Positions 52,772 to 63,812 of a DNA stretch of 64,000 nt are shown here, in pieces. Under the pieces are notes generated by a model that had not been told where the DNA came from, ran no database searches, and was given only the letters and a program-made list of their open reading frames with translations. The position numbers and the translations under genes were made by a program. Within the stretch, counting starts at the first letter, position 1, and every line of letters starts with the position of its first letter. Source of the DNA: Stromatinia cepivora (Eukaryota > Ascomycota > Leotiomycetes > Helotiales > Sclerotiniaceae); assembly GCA_014898415.1 (NCBI GenBank), contig RCTD01000026.1, positions 682,001 to 746,000 on the forward strand, written 5' to 3'.

Positions 52772-52937
52772 TATTGGAAATGAGATTATCATAGAATTAG
52801 AATTGAAATTATATAATTATAATGGTGCATAAACCATATTTAGGGATAACTTTAAATCTATTCCTATTAGAATAATAGATCTTTAGTTCAATTTACATAG
52901 TTAACAATACTACTACTTCTTACACCAAAAGTTAACA
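52772..52937 (+). repeat. 3' LTR of copia C
   Basis: 166 bp, TATTGGAAATGAGATT...GTTAACA, preceded by the purine-rich AATAAAGGAG (polypurine tract) and followed by TSD GTTTA. Confidence 0.9.
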
Positions 52938-53455
52938 GTTTAATATTTAATCAATTATATAAAACCATCCTTTTCCTCTCAATTGTATTTTTGTTTATCT
53001 AAACCATCATTCATAATTGTTTTAATCGAATTTCGAAAGATTATTTGATTTCGATATTGTAAAAGTTTCTTGCTATTTGATAAATATCGAAAATAATCTT
53101 TAGATTTTTAAAACAATCTTAAAAAATATATAATAAATAGATTCGGAATAATAAAGAAATATAAAAATAAAACAATAAGAAAATTCATAAAATTATATTG
53201 TAATATATTTTCTTGTAATTATACAAATTTGTTTTTCGCTTCTGCTATAATTCTATATCAGTATTATACAGATTGTTCTCCATTTTGACCTATAATATTA
53301 TAAATTATAAACTGTATTATCATATTTCAATTCTATTTCAATAATATTATATGAAAACTTTGATTTTCATTCTGTTTCACCTTTATTAATTATACTAATC
53401 TTTTCTCAATTTGCTTTATTTTCTAATCATTATTATATAATTAGATCTCATAATC

Positions 53456-53621
53456 TATTAACTTTTGGTACAAAAAATAATAATATTATTGATTATATAA
53501 ATTGAATTAAGGATCTTTAATTCTAGTAGGAGTAAATTTGAGATTATCCCCAAATATGGTCTGTGCACCATTGTGATCACGTGACCTCAATTCTAATCCT
53601 ATGATGGCCTCATTTCCAACA
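53456..53621 (-). repeat. 5' LTR of copia B
   Basis: Mirror of TGTTGGAAATGAGG at its right end, followed by TSD ACTAA. The adjacent TCTCATAATCT, read on the minus strand, gives the TTATGAG primer-site core. Confidence 0.9.
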
Positions 53622-53654
53622 ACTAATCCATTTACAATCACACTAAAGACCATA

Positions 53655-53963
53655 TGTCACGGAAAGCCCTGTGATCCCTTGTATCCTACGAAGGATCAAA
53701 GGGTATACTTTCCAATCGGAATGAAGGATCCATTAGCCCTTACCAATCTATCAATTGATAAAGTGATCCTGATATCCTAATAAACAGAGATCTAATCTAA
53801 TTAAAATGTATATCGGTTAGATAACCATTTATTTATTCTATATATACAACTCTTGATTTATATAATCAAGGGTAAGTCATTCAATTCTTTTATTTTATCA
53901 ATTATATGTACTACCTATTCCCCGATCCCTGAAAGTGCTTTGTAATTATATTATCCCATAATA
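53655..53963 (+). repeat. 5' LTR of copia E
   Basis: 309 bp, TGTCACGGAAAGCCCTG...CCCATAATA; TSD CCATA just left. Followed by ATTATGAATCC, a possible half-tRNA initiator-Met primer site. Confidence 0.9.
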
Positions 53964-56900
53964 ATTATGAATCCAATAGCTCTTAAATCTATGTAACTTC
54001 CTATCCAATGATTACTAAGTATTCAAAGGATTATTCTTAAAATATCATTTCTATTTTATTTATAATTCAATATTTATATCAATTCAATTACCTTTATTTA
54101 ATATAGCAAAAGATCAAAACGATCTTCTTTTTACAATCCATACTTAATGATCAAAGTAATATCTATACTTGAAAAATAAATATCAAGTTCAAGGAATCTG
54201 GGATTCAGTTAATCCAAAGAACGATTTGTTTGTTTCTATATCAATTATATCCATTTCAAACTTCGATCTGATGAATAAACCTATCTATATTTAGATTGAT
54301 TAATTTTTAATTAAACTATCTATTTTACTTTCCGTTATTAATCTTTAAATTAAATATAATCAAAAGAAATAAATTCAATACCAAAAAGAATTTTTGGAAT
54401 ATCTTATAATAATCCAATCCAGGGAAGATACTAATGAAAATACAAAGATGAAAGATTCTGACAATAATATATCGGGATTCATTTTTAATAGATTTATTAT
54501 TCTATTTCCAATCATCTTTTAAGAAATCTCTTCCAAGTTTATCTCTTTCCAATTGGAGTATCAATATCGACAACAAAAATATATATAAAATCATAAAACT
54601 TTTCGGAACATTTATAAATAGATCGAATCATCAATTGATTAAGTATACCTTATAAAGTTATCCATTTTCAATCAAGGTACTATAACTTTTCCATTCAAAA
54701 TAATCATCAATACACTCAAAAAGAAACTTGCACCTATAATAACTACTATCAAGTTTGCAATATTATAAGAATACCGATCTGTTCTAATGCAAACCTTACT
54801 CGGCAGAACCGATCTTATCAAATAGTATAGGAATTGGATTATAATCTATATCAAAGTTTTTATATACAAAATCATTAAGGTATAGAATGAAATTGTTATT
54901 AATATTTTTCTATAAACTATTAATACCAAAATATTTTCAACCTGAACAAATATTATGATTATACAGATTGAGATAAACAATTAATTCGAATTACCCAATC
55001 TTTTATTCAAACAATTCAAAAATGTTTTTGGAGAATTAATTTTCCAGGATTCTATTTCCTTAAAAGCTAAAAAAGGAATATATTCTATATTTACCTTTTT
55101 TTAAAATAATAAAAAGTCTAAAAAGAATAAGAAGAATATTAACTCTAAAAGCAATCAAAGGATCAAGAAGATTTGGGAATATCCTTATAGAACCAAATCT
55201 GAATAGAATAATGAAATTGATCATAATTATATTGCTTATAATTGCAAAGCCATAAAATTAGCGCTCACCAGAAAAACTAATCCACCGTTTAAAAAAGTAT
55301 TCAGTGAAAATGAATTATAAGTAATTAAGGATTGAACAAGATTATATTCATAAAAGTAATTTTATTTTGATTGAATCAAAAAGAAATAGATGAAAAATTC
55401 CATTGATCCTTTAAAACCTTCAATCAATATTACTATTTTAAATATTTGATATAATTAATCAAGGGTATATTCTATAATAATGAAAATATATCATCTATCC
55501 AATAATACCTTGCTCGATAATTGTGATGTTATATATATCGTAAATAATATATCTCTATTGAATGATTATCGATATCGATTATCCGATCCTAATGATCTTA
55601 TAGAAATAAATACTTTCAGCTTCCAAATCCTAGAATACAGGGTTTATATTATCAAAGAGATCATCAAGAAAGAAGGTTACCCTAATAATGATCTAATTTT
55701 GAATAATATAGTATTCATCCCTGATTTTCATATCAATATCGTCTCAAAGGTTTGATTGAAGAAAGCCAGCTTATAATTCTCAAAATATAATTATACTTTT
55801 TATAAAGGAAATCATATAAATAATATAGTAATTGTTTAATACATTTATATTGAAAATCTTGTATTCTTAGAACACAAATTATTTTCTATTTATTCGAATA
55901 CTCTTATATCTATTTCTATAAGCAATCTTTCTATAATATACCCAATAATAAATAGAAAAATAAATAAAGTATTCCATTGTTTTCACAATCCATTTCTCCC
56001 AAGAGAAGATATGAATGAAATATAATATAAACGCTTCAAACATTTGAGGAAAAAAGTTTTTGAACATTTAGTATTTGTAGTACAAAATATCAAAATAAAA
56101 GGTATCATTCGTTCCAATTGCATCGATTGCGCTCGCATTTATACGAAGCAAATCATTTCTTGCATTCTAAGTGATTACCAGCCACCTTAATCTTTCTACA
56201 AAATCCAATAGAATCTTTTTGATTTCGATAAAGAATATAATAATATATTATAGTTTTTATTGATCAAAGAAATATACTATAATAAGATCTTTTTATATCC
56301 AATCTATTGTAAAACATATGATAAAGTATTTGCAATTATTCAAAACTTTGTAGTCTAGATTCACCGTAAATATAGTCTAGCGATTGTAACGATCAAACAG
56401 AATAATGATATATTTATCATTGGAGTTATAGGAGCAATGTTATTTGAAAAATGGATCAAATAAGAAAGTATCGAATTCGAGTTATCCCTATTTTATATAT
56501 ATAAATTTAATGAAGGATTAAAATATATAGAATAAGAAATAATTACAAAACAAATAAAAATGCAGATTACAATGGATTTACCAAACAAATTGTAGGTAGA
56601 AATGATGCAAACTGTTATTTACCTATATAATATAAGTCCTTTGAAAATCAAATCCTTCAAATCGTTTAATGAGATATTCGATATATGGTTCCGTAATTAC
56701 TTTCGCAAAGATAATCCCTTATTCGCAAAGAAAATATCTAACAATCTTTATCCCAATTGGAATGGAATCTATAAATATGGATATCGAATTTACTCTTTGA
56801 ATAAAAACAGAAAAACTAGAATTAATAGGAAATAATATAAAATCAATCTTCAAGTATATATTGGGTATTTAGTAGGCTATATTCTAGATACACTAATCTA

Positions 56901-59710
56901 TTATATATAGATATTTAAGTTCGATAAAATTATTGTTATTCGAAATATAATGTTCAATAAGGAATTTATTTATTGTATAAATTTTATTAATTAAATGATT
57001 GATATTTATATTATAGAAAAGCTTAAGTAGTTTGTTAGAATCTTTGATCTACAAGATTATATTGAAATGAATAGAACGATTATTCAAAACAAAAACAATT
57101 ATAAAGATTTTATTCATCTACCTATTTTCATAAATCGAAAAGCCTTTGATTTATTCATCAAATGTATTTCAGATTTACTACTTACAAACAAACTGGTCTC
57201 GGGGAAAAATATAGATCTAAAAAATGATAATAGGAATAAAGAAGTCGATTTAGAACTATCTAATCTATTTAATCCTTTAAATGATAAGGATAAAGTATAT
57301 AATGAAGATATACAAGTGTTGGTCAATCCTTTCATTAAAGAAATTGGAGAAGCTGATTCTTTCATTGAAAAACAATTATATCTTGTGGATAAAGATGTTA
57401 GTATTGTTCAAGGAGATATTTATAACAATAATATAGATCCCGATCTTATCGAATATATTGATATAAGGATTATAGAATATAAGCCTATTAATCATACCAT
57501 CGAAATTCTTTGTAATATATATGAAAGTGATTTAGAGATTGATCCAATTGATCAACCTTAATATTCCAAAAAAAAGTATATACATTGGAATAATTAATCA
57601 AAGTATTCTGTAAAGGAAATCCAGTTATTACAAAGATTGCTATGCCTTATACATTCATTTGATCGATTCATAAAGGATTCATAGATTTATGATTTCGAAT
57701 AGATACCTAAAAGAACTTATATTATAAGGATTAAAATACCCAGGATTCAAATCAATCTATTTGAATTTCAATTATACAATTACTATTCGGAATTACCTCT
57801 TTTCCGGGAATCATCTGGTTTTTGCGTTTCAGAGTAATCAATATATATACAAAGGTAATTGTATATACAGTAATATCATCAAGGGAGTAATCCTAATATT
57901 GGATCCTATATAGGAATTATTATATCTCAAAGAATAGATTTAATAAACTTACCTTATTTAAACAATTTTCATTTTATATTCTGGTCTAATCAATAAGGAA
58001 TAAACGATATAAAAAAGTGTTTTCAATTTATAATAGTTCACAATATAATCACTGTTGAAATTGAAACAAAACCATTATTGCTTTTTATTTGAACTACAAT
58101 CAATGGATTATAAGCAATACTATTTCTTCGAATTCATACATTTGCAGTTCCAAAGTTACTTCGTTTTTACTACCAATTAGAAAATCATCAAATAGGATAT
58201 TGATTCAAATAGAATTACAATCTTGAGGTTAATAATTTTAAGGTAAGGAAAACCTAGCATAAAATCGATTCTGGATCGGAATCTACAAAACCAATCCCTT
58301 TTTAATGGGTGTTTATATATAAATACGATGATCAAGGTTTAATTATTCATTACCGTTTATATTTAGTAATATAAAGAGATCTCCAGGTTAAAAATATTAT
58401 TGAGATTATTTATATTATTATATTAGTAAACCGATCATTCCGAATCGTAATAGCAATTGTTGCTAAATACAATCTCGAAATAAAACAATATAATATAATC
58501 AATGCTTTTGTCAATACTCTGCGTGATCCTTCCAGTACCCCAATTATATACTATCTATTTAATAAATATAAGATCCCAAACAAAAATGTTATAATTGATC
58601 GAACTTTATATAATCTATGAAATTCCCCAGCTATATGGTTTAGGGATTTCATTCGGATATTCGAGAAACTAGAATTGGTACAATACAAAAAGAAACCGTG
58701 TTTATATATTAATCTAGAGTATATCATTATAATTCTTTTCTTTGTAGATAACGTTCAGGTTATTTATTATAAGAAAAACGAATCAATTGCCACAAAGATC
58801 ATTGAAGGAATCAAAATTGTATATAAGCTATAAGATCTAGGAAACACTAAATGGTTTCTAGATATATGTATACTCTATGATTGATTCAAGAAAAAGCTAT
58901 AGTTAGCTTATAACATATATATTAAGAAGATTGCTAAGAAATTCAAAGTAACAAATGGGACAGTAAGTACATTGTTCCCGATAATAGTATTTCAGAAAAA
59001 TCAGGGTCAAGTTTCTGTATATATTATAAAAATGTATCAAGAGAAAATAAGTTCAGTATTATATATTGTAATTATTATAAAAGCGGATATATTATTCGTT
59101 ACTTTACAATTGAGTTATTATTTGATTAACTTATCGAGTGATCATATAAAAGTTATTGATCATTGTTTACAATATCTATAGAATATAAGGTATCTCACGA
59201 TCCAATATAGTGGTGATTAAATATTACAACTTTTTATCTTTTTAGATACTTCTTTTACGAATAATCCAGATATTTATTGATCATCCTAAGAGTATGTTAT
59301 ATCCCTTTTCGGTAGCTTAATTGTATGGAAAGCGTTTAAGTAAGATACTATAACCACCTCGATTATCGAAGTAGAATTTCTCGGAATCGAATATATATCA
59401 AAAGAAATTATGACAATTCTATGTTTCTTAAAAAAGATCGATCTAGCAATGAAAGAGTCTGTAACGATCTTTTGCAATAACCAGCAAGCGATTAGATTAG
59501 TAATTGATGAAAACAAGCGGATCATTATGAAACTATATTATGTAGATATCCAAAACATATGGTTATATCAAGAATATTCAAAAGGGAATTTTTATGTAAT
59601 TTATCTACTGATCACCAATATGATTACTGATGGATTCACTAAGAACTTTATAAGACAAAAGTTCGAACACTTTCGATCCCTCCTCAACCTATAAAATGTA
59701 AATAATAGGA

Positions 59711-61240
59711 TCATAAAACTTGAATAACAATAATTATAGAATTTGAGTAATGATAATCTGGATCATAGAGTTTGAATAACAACAATTTGGAGTTTGTAAT
59801 TCTTCCTTTTGGTGTGGATGGAATAAATCTTATTTGGTATTCTAGATCATTATACTTTTCTATGATACACTCCAATTTGTATACTTTATATCTATCGAAA
59901 AACAAAAAACAATTAAGGCCGATCATTTCTTCATTCTTCATTTTTCTATCCTCGAAAAAGGATAAGTTTCTTTTTAAGCTTAATAACTTGAAGTTCAAAT
60001 AAAAAAATCTTTGGATTATCCGCAACAATTAAGGAACAAAGAACAATTGGAGCAACCGGAGTTATTAATACCATTGGTATTATAAAAGCTAAAGGATTAT
60101 CCTTTCTTTCTTTTTTCTTTGGATATACTATCTACTCTTTTCTTTTTTTCTTTTTTATTATTTTTTCTTTTTTATCTTTATTATTGTTTTCCGAAATCAC
60201 AATGTATTTCTTTCATTCAGTTTTTCGAGGATTCCGGTGAGTAATATGGTGAGGAGAGGGGGAACAATGATATAGGGGTGAAAGAATAATTTCTTTTTTC
60301 TTTTCGATTTCCAATATCATTTTCATTGTAATTCTGTATCCTTGTTTGGATTATACAATTAATGATCAGTATACTATAAAGGTGGGGGGGGTGAACGAAG
60401 AATTTACTTTTGAATTTTGCCGATGAGTGGTGATGTAGTAATCTATTAGAGGATGGAGGAAAGTTGGTAAGGGAGTATATAAATGAATATTACAATTCCA
60501 ATATCGATGATTATTTGGCTTGGAAGAATCAATAAAGTATTCGCTATAAAAATTATATCTTCTAATAATTAACGATTTTATATATCGAATATATGAATAA
60601 TCGTTCTTTTTTTTACAATTCCCCTCATCTTTTGTTTTGATTAAAGAGCCAGCAATTTTCGATAATCTTTTTTTTTTTTTTTCTTTATTTGATTTATCAT
60701 CCGAAAAACCCAGCATCGAAAAATCGAATGGATTGTCGTCATTAAATGAAGAAACTCTTTTTCTTTTCTCTTTTTTATCGAACGATTTTTGTCTCGATAA
60801 TTACAAATATAGAATTAATAAAACCTTTCAATTATACAACAGAATTCAAAAATGAAATTTACCTTCAAATTACTATCTGAATCTATAATAGATAATTGAT
60901 TACAACAAGCAGCAATTCCTTCGATAAAGGGGAACGGTTTCTGAAATAGATGATTATACATCATTCTAGGAGTAGATTTAATTAAACCATATTTCCAAAG
61001 ATCGATATCTTGATTCATTATCTACACTGAACTTATTAATTCTCTTTACTCGATTTATTGGTCCCTCAAAAGAATACTAGGATCTTCTTTTGTATTCGAT
61101 TCTCTCAAAGCTTTCTTCTCAGTTGTCGTTTGCCTAGTATGATTGAGATTCGTTTGTTTAGCTTTCTTAGACCCCGAAATCTTAGGTATGATAATGATCA
61201 ATAAGAACTTGATTAAAGATAAAAACGAGAGTGTGAAGAG
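59711..61240 (-). other. Antisense coding-like region in copia E
   Basis: Between E's RNase H and 3' LTR the minus strand carries unusually protein-like frames. At 61230-61060 a basic segment (SGSKKAKQTNLNHTRQTTTE) ends in stops; 61018-60815 gives MNQDIDLWKYGLIKSTPRMM, then FIEGIAACCNQLSIIDSDSN with a GTAAAT donor-like site at 60862. A charged frame at about 60800-60366 includes SSFNDDNPFDFSMLGFSDDK, a Lys run and SKIAGSLIKTKDEG. A third frame at 60028-59711 gives EYQIRFIPSTPKGRITNSKL. Fewer stops than in pol. Could be a captured host gene fragment or an element-encoded antisense gene; exon joins could not be made to fit exactly. Confidence 0.45.
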
Positions 61241-61635
61241 GGGATCTATATATCTTTAAAAATTCATTTATTTTACTTTGTTATTGCGATCAATATGTTG
61301 TAGTCTAGCAATTATATGCATTTTCAATTGCTACACTGCAGGATCGATCATTCACTTGTATTCTCCCGATGGAAAACTTTTTTTTATTGTTCAAAATCTT
61401 GATTTCGAAGAATATTGCAGGTAGCAAGCCGAATATCAAGAGAAATTTGTGATTTATATATAATCAAATTCTTCTCTATTCCAAGGGTATCAGGATTATT
61501 TCAGGTTTATATATTATATTACTCTTTTGTTGACGTCTGCCTATAATCGCTTTGTATATTTATTTACGAATTATATGAATTGCTATTTTCTATATCTTTT
61601 CATTTATTTCAGATCGCTTTTCGATCTGGGGGGTA

Positions 61636-61944
61636 TATCACGGAAAACCCTGTAATCCCCTGTATCCTATGAAGAATCAAAGGGTATACTTTCCAATCGG
61701 AATGAAGGATCCATTAGCCCTTACCAATCTACCAATTGATAAAATGATCCTGATATCCTAGTAAACAGAGATCTAGCTTAATTAAGGTGTATATTGGTTA
61801 GATAACCATTTATTTATTCTATATATACAACTCTTGATTCATATAATCAAGGGCAAGTCATTCAATTCTTTTACTCTACCAATCACGTGTACCACCTATT
61901 CCCCGATCCCTGAAAGTGCTCTGTAATCATACTATCCCGTGATA
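61636..61944 (+). repeat. 3' LTR of copia E
   Basis: 309 bp, TATCACGGAAAACCCTG...CCCGTGATA; TSD CCATA just right, then the Fot1-like end resumes. Confidence 0.9.
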
Positions 61945-62132
61945 CCATAACAATATCATTTTTGGTATAAATATTTGTTATATTATAAATAATAATATAT
62001 TCAAATTTCAAATCGATTGATTGAATGGTTATTGAATTATTAAAGATTTAATAAAGAAGATTACTTAAAATGGAATGGTTTTTTAAGGTGGCCTAAAAGA
62101 GGGAGTGGCCCGAAAGTGGGGTATTAGACTTA

Positions 62133-62990
62133 TAATTAATTAAACTATTTAAATTAATTTGATCAATTTGATCAAATCGATCTATATAATCTAATTATTC
62201 AATATATGAATACGAATTCGAATTCTACGAATTTTTTAATATATACGAAATGTTATAGTTGCTAGAAGGATATTATTAGTAAAGTTAGGAAATTCTATAA
62301 GGAAGTAGTTTTATTATTAAAGACAAATATATAATCGATGATATATTATTGTTTGATTAGAAAATTCTATTAAATCTTTGTATTTATTAAATTCTAGTAT
62401 ATAATCGATGATTTATTATTGTTTTGATATCGTTTTTTATTGGATTTAAAAGAAAAGGGTTCTTTTAGATAGAAAAAGGATGATGAAAAGTTTTACGGCT
62501 AATTGATTCTTTGTCATTTGTGACTCTGATACGAAATCATCGAATTGAAGAGTATTCAAATAAAGAATCTTTATAGTATGAATTAAATTGATTGAAATAA
62601 TAAATCTTTATTCAAATCGATAAATATAAATTATATATAAATTAAAGTCGAAATTTCAATCTTCAATTTTTTTAATAAAAGAAAATCATAAAATTCTAAA
62701 TATTTTAGAATTTATTAATATTTATATAATAAATTTCTATATAAAATTTCATATTATTTTATTCAAATTTGAAAGAATTATTAAAAAATAAAATTTATTA
62801 TTTTTGATATAAAAAGATGATTCAAAATCTAGGTAGGCCGAAGTTAGAGTAGTTAAATTAAGAGTAGATAGTATAGAATGATATGATTAATATCTTTTAT
62901 CCAAACCCAAAACTGTATATTGTTCTCTGCCTACCTACTATGTTCTTTTCGCATTCACTAAAATGATCACTTTGGAAAGAAAACTTTGTA
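62133..62990. other. Right flank of the nest, AT-rich then normal
   Basis: 62133-62235 resembles the inverse of 30768-30835 (GATCAATTTGATCAAATCGA; ATACGAATTCGAATTC). From about 62820 the composition returns to ordinary GC. A 25-30 bp segment containing TATATAATCGATGAT and TTATTATTGTTTG repeats at about 62325 and 62398. No gene. Confidence 0.5.
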
Positions 62991-63812
62991 TATATTGCTA
63001 TCACTATCTTATACCATTTCAATTCTCCATCCCGAGCCATTCATCCTCCATACTGATTACTCAGTCCTTTCATTTCTCTGATGCTCCCTCGAATTTCCAA
63101 ACTGGACTCAAAAGTTAAAAGATGTTAAATATATACATAGAAATTGAAGATTCGCCTCTTTCTCCTCCCTCACGCCTTGTCCCGTCGATCCATCTTTGGC
63201 AAACATTTTCCTCTCACTTCTCGAGTCTCAAAATCCAATCTCTCAGTAATAATCAAACATTATCCTTTCCTTAGCAGACTCATCGAGTGATCCTGCTACT
63301 ACCTACCATATTCTCCTCCCTTTCCTTTAAAAATCAAATATAACGCCATGAATGAGTGTGTGTTGGGTATCTTCCATCCTTTCCATCCTTTCCATCCTTT
63401 CCATCCTTTCCATCCTTTCCATCCTTTCCATCCTTTCCATCCTTTCCATCCTTTCCATCCTTTCCATCCTTTCCATCCTTTCCATCCTTTCCATGCATCC
63501 CTTCATTTCGTATCATATCAAAAGACCGTGAGTGCATACCATGTACGCGAAAATTCGTAAAGACCGTGAATTATCATTTCATCCATTATTGAGGTTGTCA
63601 TTAAGATAATCAATCAAGGATCGTATGTATCTTGTTTTTCGTTGTTCATGTCGGACGGAGATATTAGGAATAAGAAATGAAATATAAAATGAAAAATAAA
63701 TATGTCATGATACGTTAAATGTAATCGTTGTGTCGTGGAGTTGTGAGAATGAATATAAAAATGCCGAAGCTAAATGTCGAATGAAAAGATTAAAATGACC
63801 AGAATCATATCG
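62991..63812. other. Intergenic, 3' of GPI-type gene
   Basis: C/T-rich stretch (63000-63340) and the 9-bp tandem repeat, then the 3' flank of the minus-strand gene. Short frames through the tandem repeat (Gly-Lys-Asp or Phe-His-Pro repeats) are not supported as genes. Confidence 0.5.
63375..63491. repeat. 13-copy 9-bp tandem repeat (CATCCTTTC)
   Basis: Exactly 13 head-to-tail copies of CATCCTTTC with no mismatch, 117 bp. Because the unit is a multiple of three it keeps open frames on both strands, so ORF finders report repeats here; no start context or family supports coding. Perfect identity suggests recent slippage or array change. Confidence 0.95.

Larger units (their letters stand above)
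41973..52937 (+). mobile_element. Copia-1 element C, split by element D
   Basis: Plus-strand copy inserted in B; TSD GTTTA at 41968-41972 and 52938-52942. LTRs 41973-42138 and 52772-52937. Body 42139-47101 and 52589-52771; interrupted in the RNase H region by D. Net length 5478 bp. Visible pieces: gag (LEYLKDEINMLLYICTIFNN, 42722-42968), protease (LYILGLKVNLLSGKR, about 43690-43740), integrase (about 44160-44700), RT (around 45880-46440), RNase H (46780-47100, resuming INYYFIRDLIEKEKIVISYI at 52587). Heavily mutated. Confidence 0.9.
37174..53621 (-). mobile_element. Copia-1 element B, split by element C
   Basis: Minus-strand copy of the 5.48-kb copia family inserted in Fot1-like copy 2; TSD ACTAA at 37169-37173 and 53622-53626. 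LTRs 37174-37339 (3') and 53456-53621 (5'), 166 bp each. Body pieces 37340-41972 and 52943-53455; the 5' gag/leader region is interrupted by element C. Without C and its duplicated GTTTA the length is 5478 bp. Minus-strand remnants include RT (around 38200-38600), integrase and protease (about 40200-40970; LYILGLGVNLLLEKK) and gag (about 41600-41900). Extensive stop codons; dead. Confidence 0.9.
53655..61944 (+). mobile_element. Copia-2 element E (8.3 kb, second family)
   Basis: Plus-strand copia element in Fot1-like copy 2, only 28 bp right of B's TSD. TSD CCATA at 53650-53654 and 61945-61949. LTRs 53655-53963 and 61636-61944 (309 bp, TGTCACGG...CGTGATA). Purine tract TCTGGGGGGTA before the 3' LTR. 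Coding remnants in copia order: gag (about 54000-55300), protease (VIYIVNNISLLNDYRYRLSD, VFIPDFHINIVSKV; 55516-55755), integrase end (VIYLYNISPLKIKSFKSFNE; 56611-56700), linker (57067-57561), RT (INAFVNTLRDPSSTPIIYYL, ILFFVDNVQVIYY; 58498-58790) and RNase H (VTIFCNNQQAIRLVIDENKR, ITDGFTKNFIRQKFEHFRSL; to 59694). About 1.9 kb separates RNase H from the 3' LTR and holds antisense frames (listed separately). Frames broken by stops. Confidence 0.9.
33097..62130 (-). mobile_element. Fot1/pogo-like DNA transposon, copy 2 (host of the nest)
   Basis: Tc1/mariner-superfamily element on the minus strand with TA target duplication (33095-33096 and 62131-62132) and inverted termini beginning AGTYTAATACCCCACTTTCG at both ends. 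It is split into pieces: 33097-33267, 35402-36226, 36542-37173, 53627-53654 and 61950-62130. Removing the five-part set of inserts (Fot1-like copy 1, solo LTR 2, copia B with C and D, copia E, each with its TSD) leaves 1835 bp, matching copy 1 without its insert. The pieces join in register: for example CATTTACAATCACACTAAAG between B and E is continuous with copy 1's left end. The N-terminal transposase region is visible as the mirror of the frame at 36800-36994. Heavily RIP-mutated and dead. Confidence 0.88.

Noticed and set aside
63334..63592. Collagen-like Gly-Lys-Asp or Phe-His-Pro repeat proteins
   Set aside because: The 9-bp tandem repeat keeps all frames open; nothing outside the array supports a gene.
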